Shown piece after piece: positions 19,618-28,518 of a stretch of DNA of 64,000 bases. The translations under genes were made by a program, and so were the position numbers. Each line of letters opens with the position of its first letter. Within the stretch, counting starts at the first letter, position 1. A model generated the notes under the pieces. It was given only the letters and a program-made list of their open reading frames with translations, searched no databases and was not told the DNA's origin. Origin of the DNA: Trinickia caryophylli (GTDB lineage Bacteria; Pseudomonadota; Gammaproteobacteria; Burkholderiales; Burkholderiaceae); assembly GCF_034424545.1 (NCBI RefSeq), contig NZ_CP139970.1:2604001-2668000 (forward strand), read 5' to 3'.

Positions 19618-20898
19618 ATGCCTTCCAACGATTTTTCTCCGGCGCGACGCAATTTGCTCGCCGCTTCAGCCGCTGCCGGGGCGCTTTCGCTATTTCCCGG
19701 GGCGATTTACGCTGCTACCGACGACGCGAAAATCAGTCCATTCAAAGCGAGCATTCCGGATGCCGCCCTGGCCGACTTGCGTAGGCGCATCGCGAACACT
19801 CGCTGGCCCGGCAAAGAGACAGTCGTGGATGAATCCCAAGGCGTCCGACTCGCGCGTATGCAAAATCTCCTCGCGTACTGGGGCACCGACTACGACTGGC
19901 GCGTAGGCGAAGCACGCCTGAACGGCTTCCCGATGTTCATCACCGAGATCGACGGACTGGATATCCATTTCATCCATGTCCGCTCGCGGCACAAGAACGC
20001 GGTGCCCCTGATCATGACCCATGGTTGGCCGGGCTCGGTCTTCGAGCTGGTCAAGGCGATCGGTCCGCTGACCGACCCGACGGCGTACGGCGGCAGCGCC
20101 GACGACGCTTTCCATCTGGTCGTGCCTTCCCTGCCGGGTTTCGGTTTCTCGGGCAAACCGACGGCCCCGGGCTGGGGCTCCGATCATATCGCGCGTGCAT
20201 GGGGCGTGCTGATGGCGCGGCTGGGCTATGAGCGCTTCGTGTCCCAGGGAGGCGATTGCGGCTCGGTGATCTCGCATCGCATGGCCATGCAGCGCGTCAA
20301 AGGTCTTATCGGCATCCATGTGAACATGCCGGCGACCGTCCCGCCCGATATCGCCAAACTGCTGGCTCTGGGCGACCCCGCACCCGCGACGCTGTCCGCC
20401 GACGAGAAATACGCGTACGAGAAACTCAGCGCGTTCTATCGCGACAATTCCGGCTATTCGGCCATGATGGTGACGCGCCCGCAGACGGTTGGTTACGCGC
20501 TCGCCGATTCCCCCGCGGGCCAGGCGGCGTGGATGTACGACAAGATTTCCCAATGGACGTACAGCGGCGGCATTCCCGAGCGGTCGCTGACGCGTGACGA
20601 GATCCTCGACGACATCTCGCTGTACTGGTTGACCAACAGCGCGACCTCCTCGGCCCAGATCTACTGGGAAGACCACTCGAACAACTTCAATGCGGTGGAT
20701 ATCTCGTTGCCGGCCGCAATCACCGTGTTCCCCGGCGAGATTTATCAAGCCCCTCGCAGTTGGGCCGAGCGCGCCTATCGGAATCTGATTTATTTCAACA
20801 AGGTCGACAAGGGCGGCCACTTCGCTGCGTGGGAGGTGCCGTTGCTCTTCGCGCAGGAGGTCCGCGCCGGCTTGCGGCCGGTGCGATCCATGGCGTGA
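19618..20898 (+). CDS. epoxide hydrolase (EHN type) with Tat signal
   Basis: Exported alpha/beta hydrolase of 426 residues. A twin-arginine signal (SPARRNLLAAS, Arg10-Arg11) ends near GAIYA. The epoxide-hydrolase N-terminal domain follows (FKASIPDAALADLRRRI, TRWPGKE), then the oxyanion motif HGWPGS (135-140), nucleophile Asp213 in GGDCGS and a C-terminal His in GGHFAAWE. Known relatives open epoxides by Asp attack and hydrolysis. I chose ATG 19618 because AGGAAG lies 9 bases upstream; ATG 19600 lacks a site. It begins a run of exported hydrolases. Confidence 0.87.
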   Translation: MPSNDFSPARRNLLAASAAAGALSLFPGAIYAATDDAKISPFKASIPDAALADLRRRIANTRWPGKETVVDESQGVRLARMQNLLAYWGTDYDWRVGEARLNGFPMFITEIDGLDIHFIHVRSRHKNAVPLIMTHGWPGSVFELVKAIGPLTDPTAYGGSADDAFHLVVPSLPGFGFSGKPTAPGWGSDHIARAWGVLMARLGYERFVSQGGDCGSVISHRMAMQRVKGLIGIHVNMPATVPPDIAKLLALGDPAPATLSADEKYAYEKLSAFYRDNSGYSAMMVTRPQTVGYALADSPAGQAAWMYDKISQWTYSGGIPERSLTRDEILDDISLYWLTNSATSSAQIYWEDHSNNFNAVDISLPAAITVFPGEIYQAPRSWAERAYRNLIYFNKVDKGGHFAAWEVPLLFAQEVRAGLRPVRSMA

Positions 20899-20977
20899 TG
20901 GCGCGCGTGCGGGTGCATGGAAGCACGTGCGAGAGCGCGGTCGCCGCGTTCTGTGCGGCATTCGACGCGAGTCTCTA

Positions 20978-20989
20978 ATACCAAGGTAT
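20978..20989. promoter_or_regulatory. ATACC-AA-GGTAT palindrome before the DUF3331 gene
   Basis: A perfect 5-bp inverted repeat with a 2-base spacer lies about 120 bases before the DUF3331 start codon. LuxR/NarL-type regulators often bind TACC/GGTA half-sites, and such a regulator is encoded at 25685-26359. A GGTATACC palindrome occurs again at 26422-26429, before the stand-alone receiver gene. Binding is inference. Confidence 0.35.
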
Positions 20990-21107
20990 CGGAGCCTTAT
21001 AAGAAGGCGAGAGCGCGATATCCGCTCGACGGATAGGCCGCATCAGAACTTCTCCTTAAGCTTCGACCATTGATGGCGGTCGTGCCTGCTACTGACAGGA
21101 GTCATCC

Positions 21108-21647
21108 GTGAGGAATATCGATTCGTGCGACGTCTCGCTGGCGGCGCAAAGCGGCAGGGCGAGCCGCGAGGCCAATCCGTGGAAGCACGTGGTGCTCGAT
21201 CTTCTTGCCTATCCGTCTTCGATCAGGGAGGCGCCGCCCTGGGTGCCGGCCGCGCCACCCGCTCGCGAGCGCAAGTCCGCGGCTGGCGGTGCATCGCCGA
21301 GCTATACGGTGATCGTGGAAGAGCGGCTGGCGAATACGCTGATCGCGCTGTCGTGGATCGATCCGACTTGCGGCAGCTTTCGAGATCAGATCTGGAGACT
21401 CGCCACCGCCAGACGCGCCGGAATATGCGCGTTGTCGGGCCGTCCCGTCAGGAAGGGCGACGCCATTTTCCGCCCCCGTGGACGAAGGCGCGACGCCCCG
21501 CGCAACTGGAACGCGATGATTCTGGCCACGTCGCTCGCCGAGCCGTGCGATCGCACGCCGACGCCCGCGCCGGCGCGCGTCGGCGCGGCGTCACGGACGG
21601 ATACGAGCCGTTCGAAGACAAAAGCGTGCCGCCGTGGCGCGGCTTAA
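21108..21647 (+). CDS. DUF3331 family protein
   Basis: Unknown-function protein of 179 residues matching DUF3331, a family known to me mainly from Burkholderiaceae. The conserved core is LIALSWIDPTCGSFRDQIWRLATARRAGICALSGRPVRKGDAIFRPR (about 77-124), which looks like a small beta-rich, possibly zinc- or nucleic-acid-related module with one CxL..GxP element. The basic C-terminal tail is low complexity. The start is GTG 21108 after ACAGGAG. The next hydrolase gene starts 29 bases downstream, so it is probably co-transcribed with it. Confidence 0.72.
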   Translation: MRNIDSCDVSLAAQSGRASREANPWKHVVLDLLAYPSSIREAPPWVPAAPPARERKSAAGGASPSYTVIVEERLANTLIALSWIDPTCGSFRDQIWRLATARRAGICALSGRPVRKGDAIFRPRGRRRDAPRNWNAMILATSLAEPCDRTPTPAPARVGAASRTDTSRSKTKACRRGAA

Positions 21648-21676
21648 CCCTTCATTCCTTTTCGGGAGATAAGAGT

Positions 21677-22708
21677 ATGTCTGACCAGGTCAACGAGCGG
21701 CGTCGCCGCGTGTTGGGTACCACGATAGCGAGCCTTGCGGTGCTGGGTTCAGGGCTCGGCGAAATGGCGTACGGTCAACCGGCGCCGGCCGCGGCAGGGG
21801 CAGGTGCCGCTTCTTTCGGCGCGCTGCGTCACGTGAATGCCAATGGGCTCAGCGTGGGTTACGTGGACGCGGGGCCGGCGAACGGGCCCGTCGTTATCCT
21901 GTTGCATGGATGGCCCTACGATATCCATGCCTATGCCGAAGTCACGCCGATACTCGTGTCGGCCGGCTATCGCGTGCTCGTGCCTTACCTGCGCGGCTAC
22001 GGTCCGACGCGGTTCCTGTCGGCCGATACGCCGCGCAACGGTCAGCAGGCCGTCGTCGCGGTCGACATCGTCGAGTTCATGGACGCCTTGAAGATCAAGC
22101 AGGCGGTCATCGGCGGGTTCGACTGGGGTGCCCGCACGGCCGACATCATTGCGGCGCTGTGGCCCGAGCGTTGCAAGGCGCTCGTATCGGTGAGCGGTTA
22201 TCTGATCGGCAGCCAGGCGGCGAACGAGAAGCCGCTGCCGCCGCAGGCGGAGCTTGCGTGGTGGTATCAGTTCTACTTCTCCACCGCCCGCGGCGAAGCG
22301 GGCTATGCGGCGAATCGTTCGGCGTTCAACAAGCTGATCTGGCGCCTTGCTTCGCCGCAATGGCATTTCGACGATGCCACATTCGCCCGCACGGCCGAGT
22401 CGTTCGACAACCCGGATCACGTGGCCGTCGTCATCCACAACTATCGCTGGCGTCTGGGCCTCGCGCAGGGGGAGCCGCGATACGACGATCTCGAGAAAAA
22501 GCTTGCCGCGTCGCCCGATGTTTCGGTCCCGACCATCACGATGGAAGGCGATGCCAACGGCGCGCCGCACCCGCAGCCCGCGGCGTATGCGAAGAAGTTC
22601 ACGGGCAAGTATCAGCATCGGAACATCGGCGGAGGCATCGGTCACAACCTGCCGCAGGAAGCGCCCAAGGCGTTCGCCGACGCCATCCTTCAAGTTCAGC
22701 ATCTATGA
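21677..22708 (+). CDS. alpha/beta hydrolase with Tat signal (epoxide hydrolase/haloalkane dehalogenase-like)
   Basis: Exported hydrolase of 343 residues. NERRRRVLGTTIASLAVLG is a twin-arginine signal. The fold has HGWP (77-80), nucleophile Asp149 in GGFDWGA and a C-terminal His in GGIGHNLPQ. An Asp nucleophile points to epoxide hydrolase or dehalogenase chemistry rather than esterase. Its stop codon overlaps an ATG of the cytochrome P460 frame (ATGA at 22705), so the two genes are coupled. Substrate unknown. Confidence 0.82.
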   Translation: MSDQVNERRRRVLGTTIASLAVLGSGLGEMAYGQPAPAAAGAGAASFGALRHVNANGLSVGYVDAGPANGPVVILLHGWPYDIHAYAEVTPILVSAGYRVLVPYLRGYGPTRFLSADTPRNGQQAVVAVDIVEFMDALKIKQAVIGGFDWGARTADIIAALWPERCKALVSVSGYLIGSQAANEKPLPPQAELAWWYQFYFSTARGEAGYAANRSAFNKLIWRLASPQWHFDDATFARTAESFDNPDHVAVVIHNYRWRLGLAQGEPRYDDLEKKLAASPDVSVPTITMEGDANGAPHPQPAAYAKKFTGKYQHRNIGGGIGHNLPQEAPKAFADAILQVQHL

Positions 22709-22722
22709 GCGGGGGGAGCGGG

Positions 22723-23247
22723 ATGAAATTGCGCAGCGTGGGTACCCGGGCGATGGGATGTCTGCTCGGGCTCGCGGCGGTCATGGGTGCGGATGCGGCC
22801 GCGACCGCTGGCGGTGCGCAGCCGGCAGCGGCCGTGTCGCCCATATACGGCGTGGCGATTCCGCACGGCTATCGCGAATGGCAGATGATCGCACCCGCCG
22901 CCGAAGCGGCGCCGCTCGACGAGTTGCGTGTCGTGCTCGGCAACGACGTGGCGATGAAGGCAATCAGGAACGCCACATTGCCGTTTCCGGACGGCACCAT
23001 TCTGGTCAAGCTTGCCTACAAAAAGAAGCAGTCCGACGAATTCCCCTCGGCCACGGTACCCGGGCAGCCCACGACGGTGCAGATCATGGTCAAGGACTCG
23101 AAGCGGTACGCGTCCACGGGCGGATGGGGGTTCGGCCGCTTCATCAACGGCGTGCCTGCCGACAAGGCACAACATCAAACATGCTTCGCCTGTCATGAGG
23201 CACGCGTGAAGAGCCGCGATTACGTCTTTACGCGTTTCGCGCCTTGA
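22723..23247 (+). CDS. cytochrome P460-like exported c-type cytochrome
   Basis: Periplasmic heme protein of 174 residues. A signal peptide covers about residues 1-31; GVAIPHGYREWQMI and the middle beta region fit the cytochrome P460 fold; the single heme site is Cys154-Phe-Ala-Cys157-His158 near the C-terminus. Known P460 proteins oxidise hydroxylamine or handle NO-related species, often with a Lys-heme crosslink; whether a crosslinking Lys exists here cannot be told by eye. Start ATG 22723 has a GGGGGGAGCGGG stretch upstream; ATG 22705 overlaps the previous stop. Confidence 0.8.
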   Translation: MKLRSVGTRAMGCLLGLAAVMGADAAATAGGAQPAAAVSPIYGVAIPHGYREWQMIAPAAEAAPLDELRVVLGNDVAMKAIRNATLPFPDGTILVKLAYKKKQSDEFPSATVPGQPTTVQIMVKDSKRYASTGGWGFGRFINGVPADKAQHQTCFACHEARVKSRDYVFTRFAP

Positions 23248-23290
23248 CGGTCGCCCCTCGAACTTTCTCCAAGATATAGGTACGAAAACG

Positions 23291-24070
23291 ATGCCCAAAC
23301 TTTTCCGCTACTTTTTCAAGTCCATCCTGCTCATTGGCGCCGTTGCGATCGGACAGATGGCGCATGCCGAAGGGACAACGAATCTCTCCGGAACGACGGT
23401 CGTGCTGACACACGGCGCGTTTGCCGATGGTTCGAGCTGGAGCCGCGTGATTCCGATACTCGAGGCGAAGGGCCTGCGTGTGGTGGCGGTTCAAAACCCG
23501 CTCAGCTCTTTGAACGACGACGTTGCCGCAACCCGGCGCGTTATCGACCAGCAGCCGGGCCGGGTCGTGCTCGTGGGGCATTCGTGGGCGGGCGTGGTCA
23601 TCAGCGAGGCCGGCAACGACGACAAGGTCAAGGCGCTCGTCTATGTCGCGGCCTTCGCGCCCGATGCCAACCAGTCGATTGCCGACCTCACGAAGAGTCT
23701 GCCCGAGCCGCCCTGGGCAAAGGAACTGCACAAGGATTCCGGGGGCTATCTGACGCTTTCGGATCAGGCGATTCACCGGTTCTTCGCGCCGGACCTGCCG
23801 CCTGCCGAGCAGCGCGTCGTGGCGGCTACGCAGGGTCCCTGGTACGCTGGCTGCCTCGACGAGAAGGTCACGCACCCAGCCTGGCGCGACCGACGTTCCT
23901 ATTTCGTGGTGAGCACCGAGGATCGGATGATCGCCCCCGGGCTGCAGGAGAAGATGGCGAAGGACATCGGCGCGACGATCACGCGTGTGCGAGGCAGCCA
24001 CGTCGCCCTCGTCAGTCATCCGCAAGCCGTTGCGAACGCGATCGTCGAGGCGGCTGAACACGCGCAGTAG
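23291..24070 (+). CDS. secreted alpha/beta hydrolase
   Basis: Exported serine hydrolase of 259 residues with a Sec signal peptide (about 1-26, cleaved near AHA). The nucleophile elbow GHSWAG gives Ser98; STEDRMI carries the acid and RGSHVALVSHP the His. The pattern HGAFADGSSW...VQNPLSS matches a common esterase-like family of unknown physiological substrate. It lies 43 bases after the cytochrome P460 gene and 27 bases before the amidase gene, suggesting one operon. Confidence 0.85.
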   Translation: MPKLFRYFFKSILLIGAVAIGQMAHAEGTTNLSGTTVVLTHGAFADGSSWSRVIPILEAKGLRVVAVQNPLSSLNDDVAATRRVIDQQPGRVVLVGHSWAGVVISEAGNDDKVKALVYVAAFAPDANQSIADLTKSLPEPPWAKELHKDSGGYLTLSDQAIHRFFAPDLPPAEQRVVAATQGPWYAGCLDEKVTHPAWRDRRSYFVVSTEDRMIAPGLQEKMAKDIGATITRVRGSHVALVSHPQAVANAIVEAAEHAQ

Positions 24071-24097
24071 CCGGCGCAATCGCTGATTGGAGAACTC

Positions 24098-25531
24098 ATG
24101 TCTGAACTCTGGCAATTGTCGGCAACGGATCTGGCCGCACGGATCAGGCGGCGCGAAGTCTCGGCGAAGGAGGCTGCGCATTCGGCGCTGCGGCGTCTCG
24201 AGGCGGTCAATCCTGCCATCAACGCGGTCGTCGACCATCGGCCCGAATGGGTGCTTCGACAGGCGGAAGACATCGATCGCGCCATTGCGCGAGGCGATGA
24301 GCCCGGGCCGCTTGCGGGCGTGCCGGTAACCGTGAAGATCAATATCGATCAGCAGGGTTTTGCGACGACGAACGGCGCCCGTGCGAGCGAGCGCCTGATC
24401 GCGGCGAGCAACAGTCCGTTGGTGGACAACCTCACGAAAGCCGGTGCGGTGCTCCTCGGCCGCACGAACTCGCCCACCTTTGCATTGCGCTGGTTCACGT
24501 CGAATCTCGTGCACGGCAAGACGTTCAACCCTCGCAATCGGACTTTGACGCCCGGCGGATCCTCGGGCGGCGCGGCCGCCGCGGTGACGGTGGGTATCGG
24601 GCACCTGGCGGTGGGTACGGATATTGGCGGCTCGATTCGTTATCCCGCGTACGCGTGCGGCGTGCATGGCCTGAGGCCGAGCCTCGGCCGCGTGCCGGCC
24701 TATAACGCCAGTTGGCCCGAACGCCCGATCGGCGCGCAATTGATGTCGGCGCCGGGGCCGATCGGCCGCACGATTGCGGACCTCCAACGCGGCTTCGCGG
24801 CATTGTCCGCGCCGGACGTGCGCGATCCGTGGTGCGTCGCGATGCCGCTCGAAGGCCGCGCGGTGCCGCGGCGCGCCGCCCTGTGCCTGCGCCCGGACGG
24901 CTGGGGGATCGCGCCCGAGGTGGAGGCTGCGTTGAGGGATGCGGCGCAAAGGCTCGCCGACGCCGGTTGGACGGTCGAGGAAATCGACAATACGCCGCCG
25001 ATGCGAGCGGCCGCCGACGTCCAGCAAAGGCTCTGGCTCGGTGACGGATTCGAGGCATTGGCCGCGGCCGTCGCCAGCGATGGCGACCGGGGCGCGGCGG
25101 CTGTGATCGAGGCATCGCGCGCGCGAGTGGCGGGCTTGCCTCCCGATGTCGTGAAGCATGCGCTCGTGACGCGTACGTCCTTGATGCGGGAGTGGCGCGT
25201 GTTCCTCGACCAATACGCGGTGTTGCTGCTACCCGTATCGGCGGAGCTGCCTTTCCCTGACGATCTCGACATGCAAGGGGCGGAGGGGTTCGAGCGCGTG
25301 TGGGAGTCGCAACTCACGATGCGGGCATTGCCTGCCATGGGGCTACCGGGGCTGACCGTCACGACGAACCTCGTGAACGGCATTCCGGTGGGTGTTCAGA
25401 TCGTGGCGGCGCATTTTCGCGAGGATCTCTGTCTGCAAGCCGGTGCGGCTATCGAGGCGCGGGGCGTGCCCTGTTCGCCGGTTCATCCGGTCGGTGGGAG
25501 CGGCTCGGCCGATGCGGTCGATGCGCACTGA
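24098..25531 (+). CDS. amidase, amidase-signature family
   Basis: Cytoplasmic amide hydrolase of 477 residues with no signal peptide. The catalytic triad of the family is visible: Lys80 (VTVKINID), cis-Ser155 in GGSSGG and nucleophile Ser179 in TDIGGSIR. The family includes indoleacetamide, nicotinamide and peptide amidases; nothing here fixes the substrate. It is the last gene of the hydrolase run; about 150 bases separate it from the FixJ-type regulator. Confidence 0.88.
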   Translation: MSELWQLSATDLAARIRRREVSAKEAAHSALRRLEAVNPAINAVVDHRPEWVLRQAEDIDRAIARGDEPGPLAGVPVTVKINIDQQGFATTNGARASERLIAASNSPLVDNLTKAGAVLLGRTNSPTFALRWFTSNLVHGKTFNPRNRTLTPGGSSGGAAAAVTVGIGHLAVGTDIGGSIRYPAYACGVHGLRPSLGRVPAYNASWPERPIGAQLMSAPGPIGRTIADLQRGFAALSAPDVRDPWCVAMPLEGRAVPRRAALCLRPDGWGIAPEVEAALRDAAQRLADAGWTVEEIDNTPPMRAAADVQQRLWLGDGFEALAAAVASDGDRGAAAVIEASRARVAGLPPDVVKHALVTRTSLMREWRVFLDQYAVLLLPVSAELPFPDDLDMQGAEGFERVWESQLTMRALPAMGLPGLTVTTNLVNGIPVGVQIVAAHFREDLCLQAGAAIEARGVPCSPVHPVGGSGSADAVDAH

Positions 25532-25684
25532 TCGATTGCCTGCCACGGCAATGCCACGTCATCCGAGCGGTGTCTGGGTCGTGTGCGTGGACTGCATTAT
25601 CCGCATTTGCTAAACTCGATCGCGCCCATGGCGAAGACAAAAGCGCCCTTCCTTTTCCTTTGACGCGCGTTCGCGCGTAAAGAC

Positions 25685-26359
25685 GTGACGTCCAACACTG
25701 AGCTCGGCCGGCCGGCTGCATCGACAGACCGTAGTGTCTCCGGAGTCGTCTACGTCATAGACGACGATGACCTGTTGCGCGGTGCGCTGACGAGCCTGCT
25801 TCGCTCGATCGATCTCGAGGTCAAGGCGTTCCGCTCCGCGGAGGAATTTCTCGCTGCCGCCAAAGGCCCGGGGCCTGCTTGCCTCGTGCTGGATGTGCGC
25901 TTGCGCGGCCAAAGCGGACTGGCGCTGCAAAAGTCCCTGCTCGAAAAGGGATGTGCGGCCATGCCCATCGTATTCATGACGGGCCACGGCGATATCGCAA
26001 TGACCGTTGAGGCGATGAAAGCGGGCGCGATGGATTTCCTGACCAAGCCGTTTCGCGAGCAGGACATGCTCGACGCCGTCCTCGCCGCGTTGGAGCGCGA
26101 TGCGCAGCGCATGGCCAACGATAGTTCGCTCGTGGAGGTGCGCGAGCACTGGGATTCATTGACGCCACGCGAGCGTGAGGTCCTCTTCAACGTCGCGGCC
26201 GGACTCATGAACAAGCAGATCGCATCCCGAATGGGCATCGCCGAGGTGACGGTGAAAATCCACCGAGGTCATGCAATGCGCAAGATGAAAGTGCGCTCTG
26301 TTGCGGACCTGGTGCGCAGGATCGACGCGCTCGGCGTGAAACCCGCAAGCGGGCAATAA
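25685..26359 (+). CDS. FixJ/NarL-type response regulator
   Basis: Two-domain regulator of 224 residues. The receiver domain has the acidic pocket VIDDDD and phospho-acceptor Asp70 (CLVLDVRLRG), Thr in FMTGHGD and Lys in FLTKPF. The LuxR-type helix-turn-helix follows (LTPREREVLFNVAAGLMNKQIASRMGIAEVTVKIHRGHAMRKM). The start is GTG 25685. It most likely pairs with the soluble kinase at 26905-28275. It may control the hydrolase or dehydrogenase genes on either side. Confidence 0.88.
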   Translation: MTSNTELGRPAASTDRSVSGVVYVIDDDDLLRGALTSLLRSIDLEVKAFRSAEEFLAAAKGPGPACLVLDVRLRGQSGLALQKSLLEKGCAAMPIVFMTGHGDIAMTVEAMKAGAMDFLTKPFREQDMLDAVLAALERDAQRMANDSSLVEVREHWDSLTPREREVLFNVAAGLMNKQIASRMGIAEVTVKIHRGHAMRKMKVRSVADLVRRIDALGVKPASGQ

Positions 26360-26363
26360 AAAA

Positions 26364-26382
26364 CGGCTGAACAAAGCAGCCG
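26364..26382 (+). terminator. hairpin after the FixJ-type gene
   Basis: CGGCTG, loop AACAAAG, CAGCCG: a perfect 6-bp stem just after the stop codon, with no T-run. Weak candidate terminator. Confidence 0.3.
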
Positions 26383-26488
26383 CGTAAAACGGCGGTCCGA
26401 TACCTACAGATGATGGCGGCCGGTATACCCGCGTTATATCGTGATGGCGGGCGAACGATAGGGCTGGCCTGTCTTTTTCCCATATTCA

Positions 26489-26896
26489 ATGGGAGCGCCT
26501 TTGTTCCGATCCGCCAACGCGCTGCTGTCCATCGTCGACGACGACCCGTTCGTTTGCGCCGCAACCCGCAGCCTGGCGAAGGCGATCGGGCTGGATGCCC
26601 GGGTTTTCATGAGCGCGGCATGTTTTCTCGATTCCGATGCGCCGCCGCTGACACGCTGCCTGATATGCGACGCCGGGATGCCGGGTCTGGACGGCATCGA
26701 GTTGCTGGCTCGATTGGAAAGCCGCGGCCTATACATTCCGACGCTCTTCATCGCGGCCTCCGGCTCGGCTCCGGTTGCTCTGCCGGCCCGCGCCGCTCGT
26801 CCGTTGTGTCTGCTCGAAAAACCCGTTGACGCATGGGCGCTCGAGCAATGGATCAGACGTGCGTTGAAGTACGCCCGATCCGGGGCAAGCCGTTGA
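26489..26896 (+). CDS. stand-alone receiver domain protein
   Basis: Single-domain response regulator of 135 residues with no output domain. It keeps VDDDP, phospho-acceptor Asp61 (CDAGMPG) and the conserved Lys in LLEKPVD; the Thr/Ser position is replaced by an alanine-rich FIAASGSAP stretch. Such proteins act as phosphate sinks or shuttle proteins. ATG 26489 has no ribosome site, while TTG 26501 has GGGAG just upstream, so the true start may be the latter. It converges with the kinase gene, 8 bases apart. Confidence 0.78.
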   Translation: MGAPLFRSANALLSIVDDDPFVCAATRSLAKAIGLDARVFMSAACFLDSDAPPLTRCLICDAGMPGLDGIELLARLESRGLYIPTLFIAASGSAPVALPARAARPLCLLEKPVDAWALEQWIRRALKYARSGASR

Positions 26897-26904
26897 AGCG
26901 CGCT

Positions 26905-28275
26905 TCAGATCGGGGCGCGCGGCAGCGTAATCGTTGCCCGTGTCCCGCCGTGTTCTCGCGGCGCCAGTTCGAGTTGGCCGCAATGCGCGTCCACGATCGA
27001 CTTGCAGATGTACAGGCCCATGCCCATACCGTGGGGCTTGGTCGTGAACAGGGGTTCGAAAATGCGCTGCGCGAGTTGCGAATCGATGCCCTCGCCTTGG
27101 TCATCGATGCGAATGCGTAGGCAGTCTGAAGCGACATCGCACGTCAGCGCGAGTACGCGCTCGTTTTCGGGCGTGGCGAGCATGGACTCGGCGCCATTCA
27201 TGAGCAAGTTGATGACAGCTTGCTGCAATTGAATGCGCTCGCCGTTCACCGGAAAGTAACCGGAAAGGCCGTCGAGGCGCAGGCGTACCTTCATCGCGTC
27301 GAGCGTGCACGCCACGATCTCGGCTGCCTCGCGCAGCGCGTCGGCGAGATCGAACACAGCGAACATGGGCTGCGTCTGTTGTGCTTTCGCGCGCAGCGCG
27401 CTGATGATGGTGCGCGCGCGCATGGCGCACGCGCAGATATGGGCCAGCATCTCGCGGGCGGCATCGATGTTCGGGACGCTGCGATCGAGCCACTTCAGGC
27501 CGGCGCGAGCAGATGTGTCCAGTGCCGTGACTGGTTGTGCCACCTCGTGCACGATCGAAGCCGCCAGTTCGCCATAGGCCCGGAGCCGGCTGGCCCGATC
27601 CAGTTCGGAGAGCGTATCGCGTATTTTGGCCTCCGTGCGGCTCAGGCGCGCGTGCTGCGCACAAAGCTCGTCATGAAGACGGAGGTTCTCCAACGCAAAT
27701 CCCGCTTGCAGCGCAATGATTTCCACCATGGCGGCTTGGGCCGATGTGAAGAGACCGGGCGTGTCCCCGTGTTCGAGGTAGAGTGCGCCCGTCAATTCGC
27801 CGTTGAACCGTATCGGTACGCAGATCACCGAGCGCGGTTTCCAGCGGCGCACGTAGTCGTCATGGCGCCAATCGGCCGCCGCGCGGGCATCGTTGAGCGT
27901 GAGCCCGCTCCGAAGCCGCATGGCGCGCGTGAGGATCGATACGGGAAGCCGACCGGCTTGCGCATTCGGCGCATCGGATGCCGCAGCGCCGGCGGCTTCC
28001 CAGTTGCCTTCGCGGACCACCGCAACGAGCCCCCAAGTGGCCTTCGTGCACCGTGCCGCGGCGTCGAGCAGTTTCATCACGCGTTCCTCGGGCGCCACCT
28101 CGCTCGCGATCGTGCGGCACACGTGCCGCAATGCGTCCATATCGGCGCCCAACAGCGACGGCGAAGCGAATCTCTCGAGGGGCGAAGCGATGTCAGGGTC
28201 GTTCGTCACGGGGTGCGATCTCCAACCGGCCAGCGCCGTGCAGGCGCCGCGGAAATTGTCGAGCTGGTCGTTCAT
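26905..28275 (-). CDS. soluble GAF-domain sensor histidine kinase
   Basis: Cytoplasmic kinase of 456 residues with no membrane helix. A GAF domain (about 50-200, with VICVPIRFNGELTGALYLEH) precedes a HisKA box (AASIVHEVAQPVTALDTSA) and a HATPase domain (NLLMNGAESM, DDQGEGID, FTTKPHGMGMGLYICKSIV). The start is ATG 28273-28275 with GGGAGAGGA upstream. It is the obvious partner of the FixJ-type regulator and the stand-alone receiver convergent with it. The GAF ligand is unknown. Its promoter region shares an operator-like motif with the divergent TetR gene. Confidence 0.88.
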   Translation of the reverse strand: MNDQLDNFRGACTALAGWRSHPVTNDPDIASPLERFASPSLLGADMDALRHVCRTIASEVAPEERVMKLLDAAARCTKATWGLVAVVREGNWEAAGAAASDAPNAQAGRLPVSILTRAMRLRSGLTLNDARAAADWRHDDYVRRWKPRSVICVPIRFNGELTGALYLEHGDTPGLFTSAQAAMVEIIALQAGFALENLRLHDELCAQHARLSRTEAKIRDTLSELDRASRLRAYGELAASIVHEVAQPVTALDTSARAGLKWLDRSVPNIDAAREMLAHICACAMRARTIISALRAKAQQTQPMFAVFDLADALREAAEIVACTLDAMKVRLRLDGLSGYFPVNGERIQLQQAVINLLMNGAESMLATPENERVLALTCDVASDCLRIRIDDQGEGIDSQLAQRIFEPLFTTKPHGMGMGLYICKSIVDAHCGQLELAPREHGGTRATITLPRAPI

Positions 28276-28335
28276 TGATCCTCTCCCGCATGGCGGCCCA
28301 CGGACTTCCGGTAGCCCTCAACCTTCATTTCATGT

Positions 28336-28345
28336 AGTGAGTACT
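28336..28345. promoter_or_regulatory. operator-like site 1 (AGTGAGTACT)
   Basis: AGTGAGTACT in the context TTCATGTAGTGAGTACTCCAC, 60 bases upstream of the kinase start. The same decamer occurs inverted at 28519-28528, in front of the TetR gene. Candidate TetR operator. The 332-base divergent gap otherwise holds only AT-rich DNA (about 28360-28500) and no gene. Confidence 0.5.
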
Positions 28346-28518
28346 CCACAAACGAACGTTAGCATACTCTCGACGGAAATGAAAATTAATGCGCTCTGCC
28401 GAGCGCGCTGGAAGGGCCGTATTTGATGGGGGGTGCAATGTTAAGTAGTTGAAAGAGAACGAAATAACTGTTTTGTTGTGAGTGTCTCGAGCGTGAGGTA
28501 TGATTCGCTCATTCATGT

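Noticed and set aside
23228..25213. 661-codon minus-strand open frame opposite the hydrolase and amidase genes
   Set aside because: Antisense shadow of genes with intact catalytic motifs.
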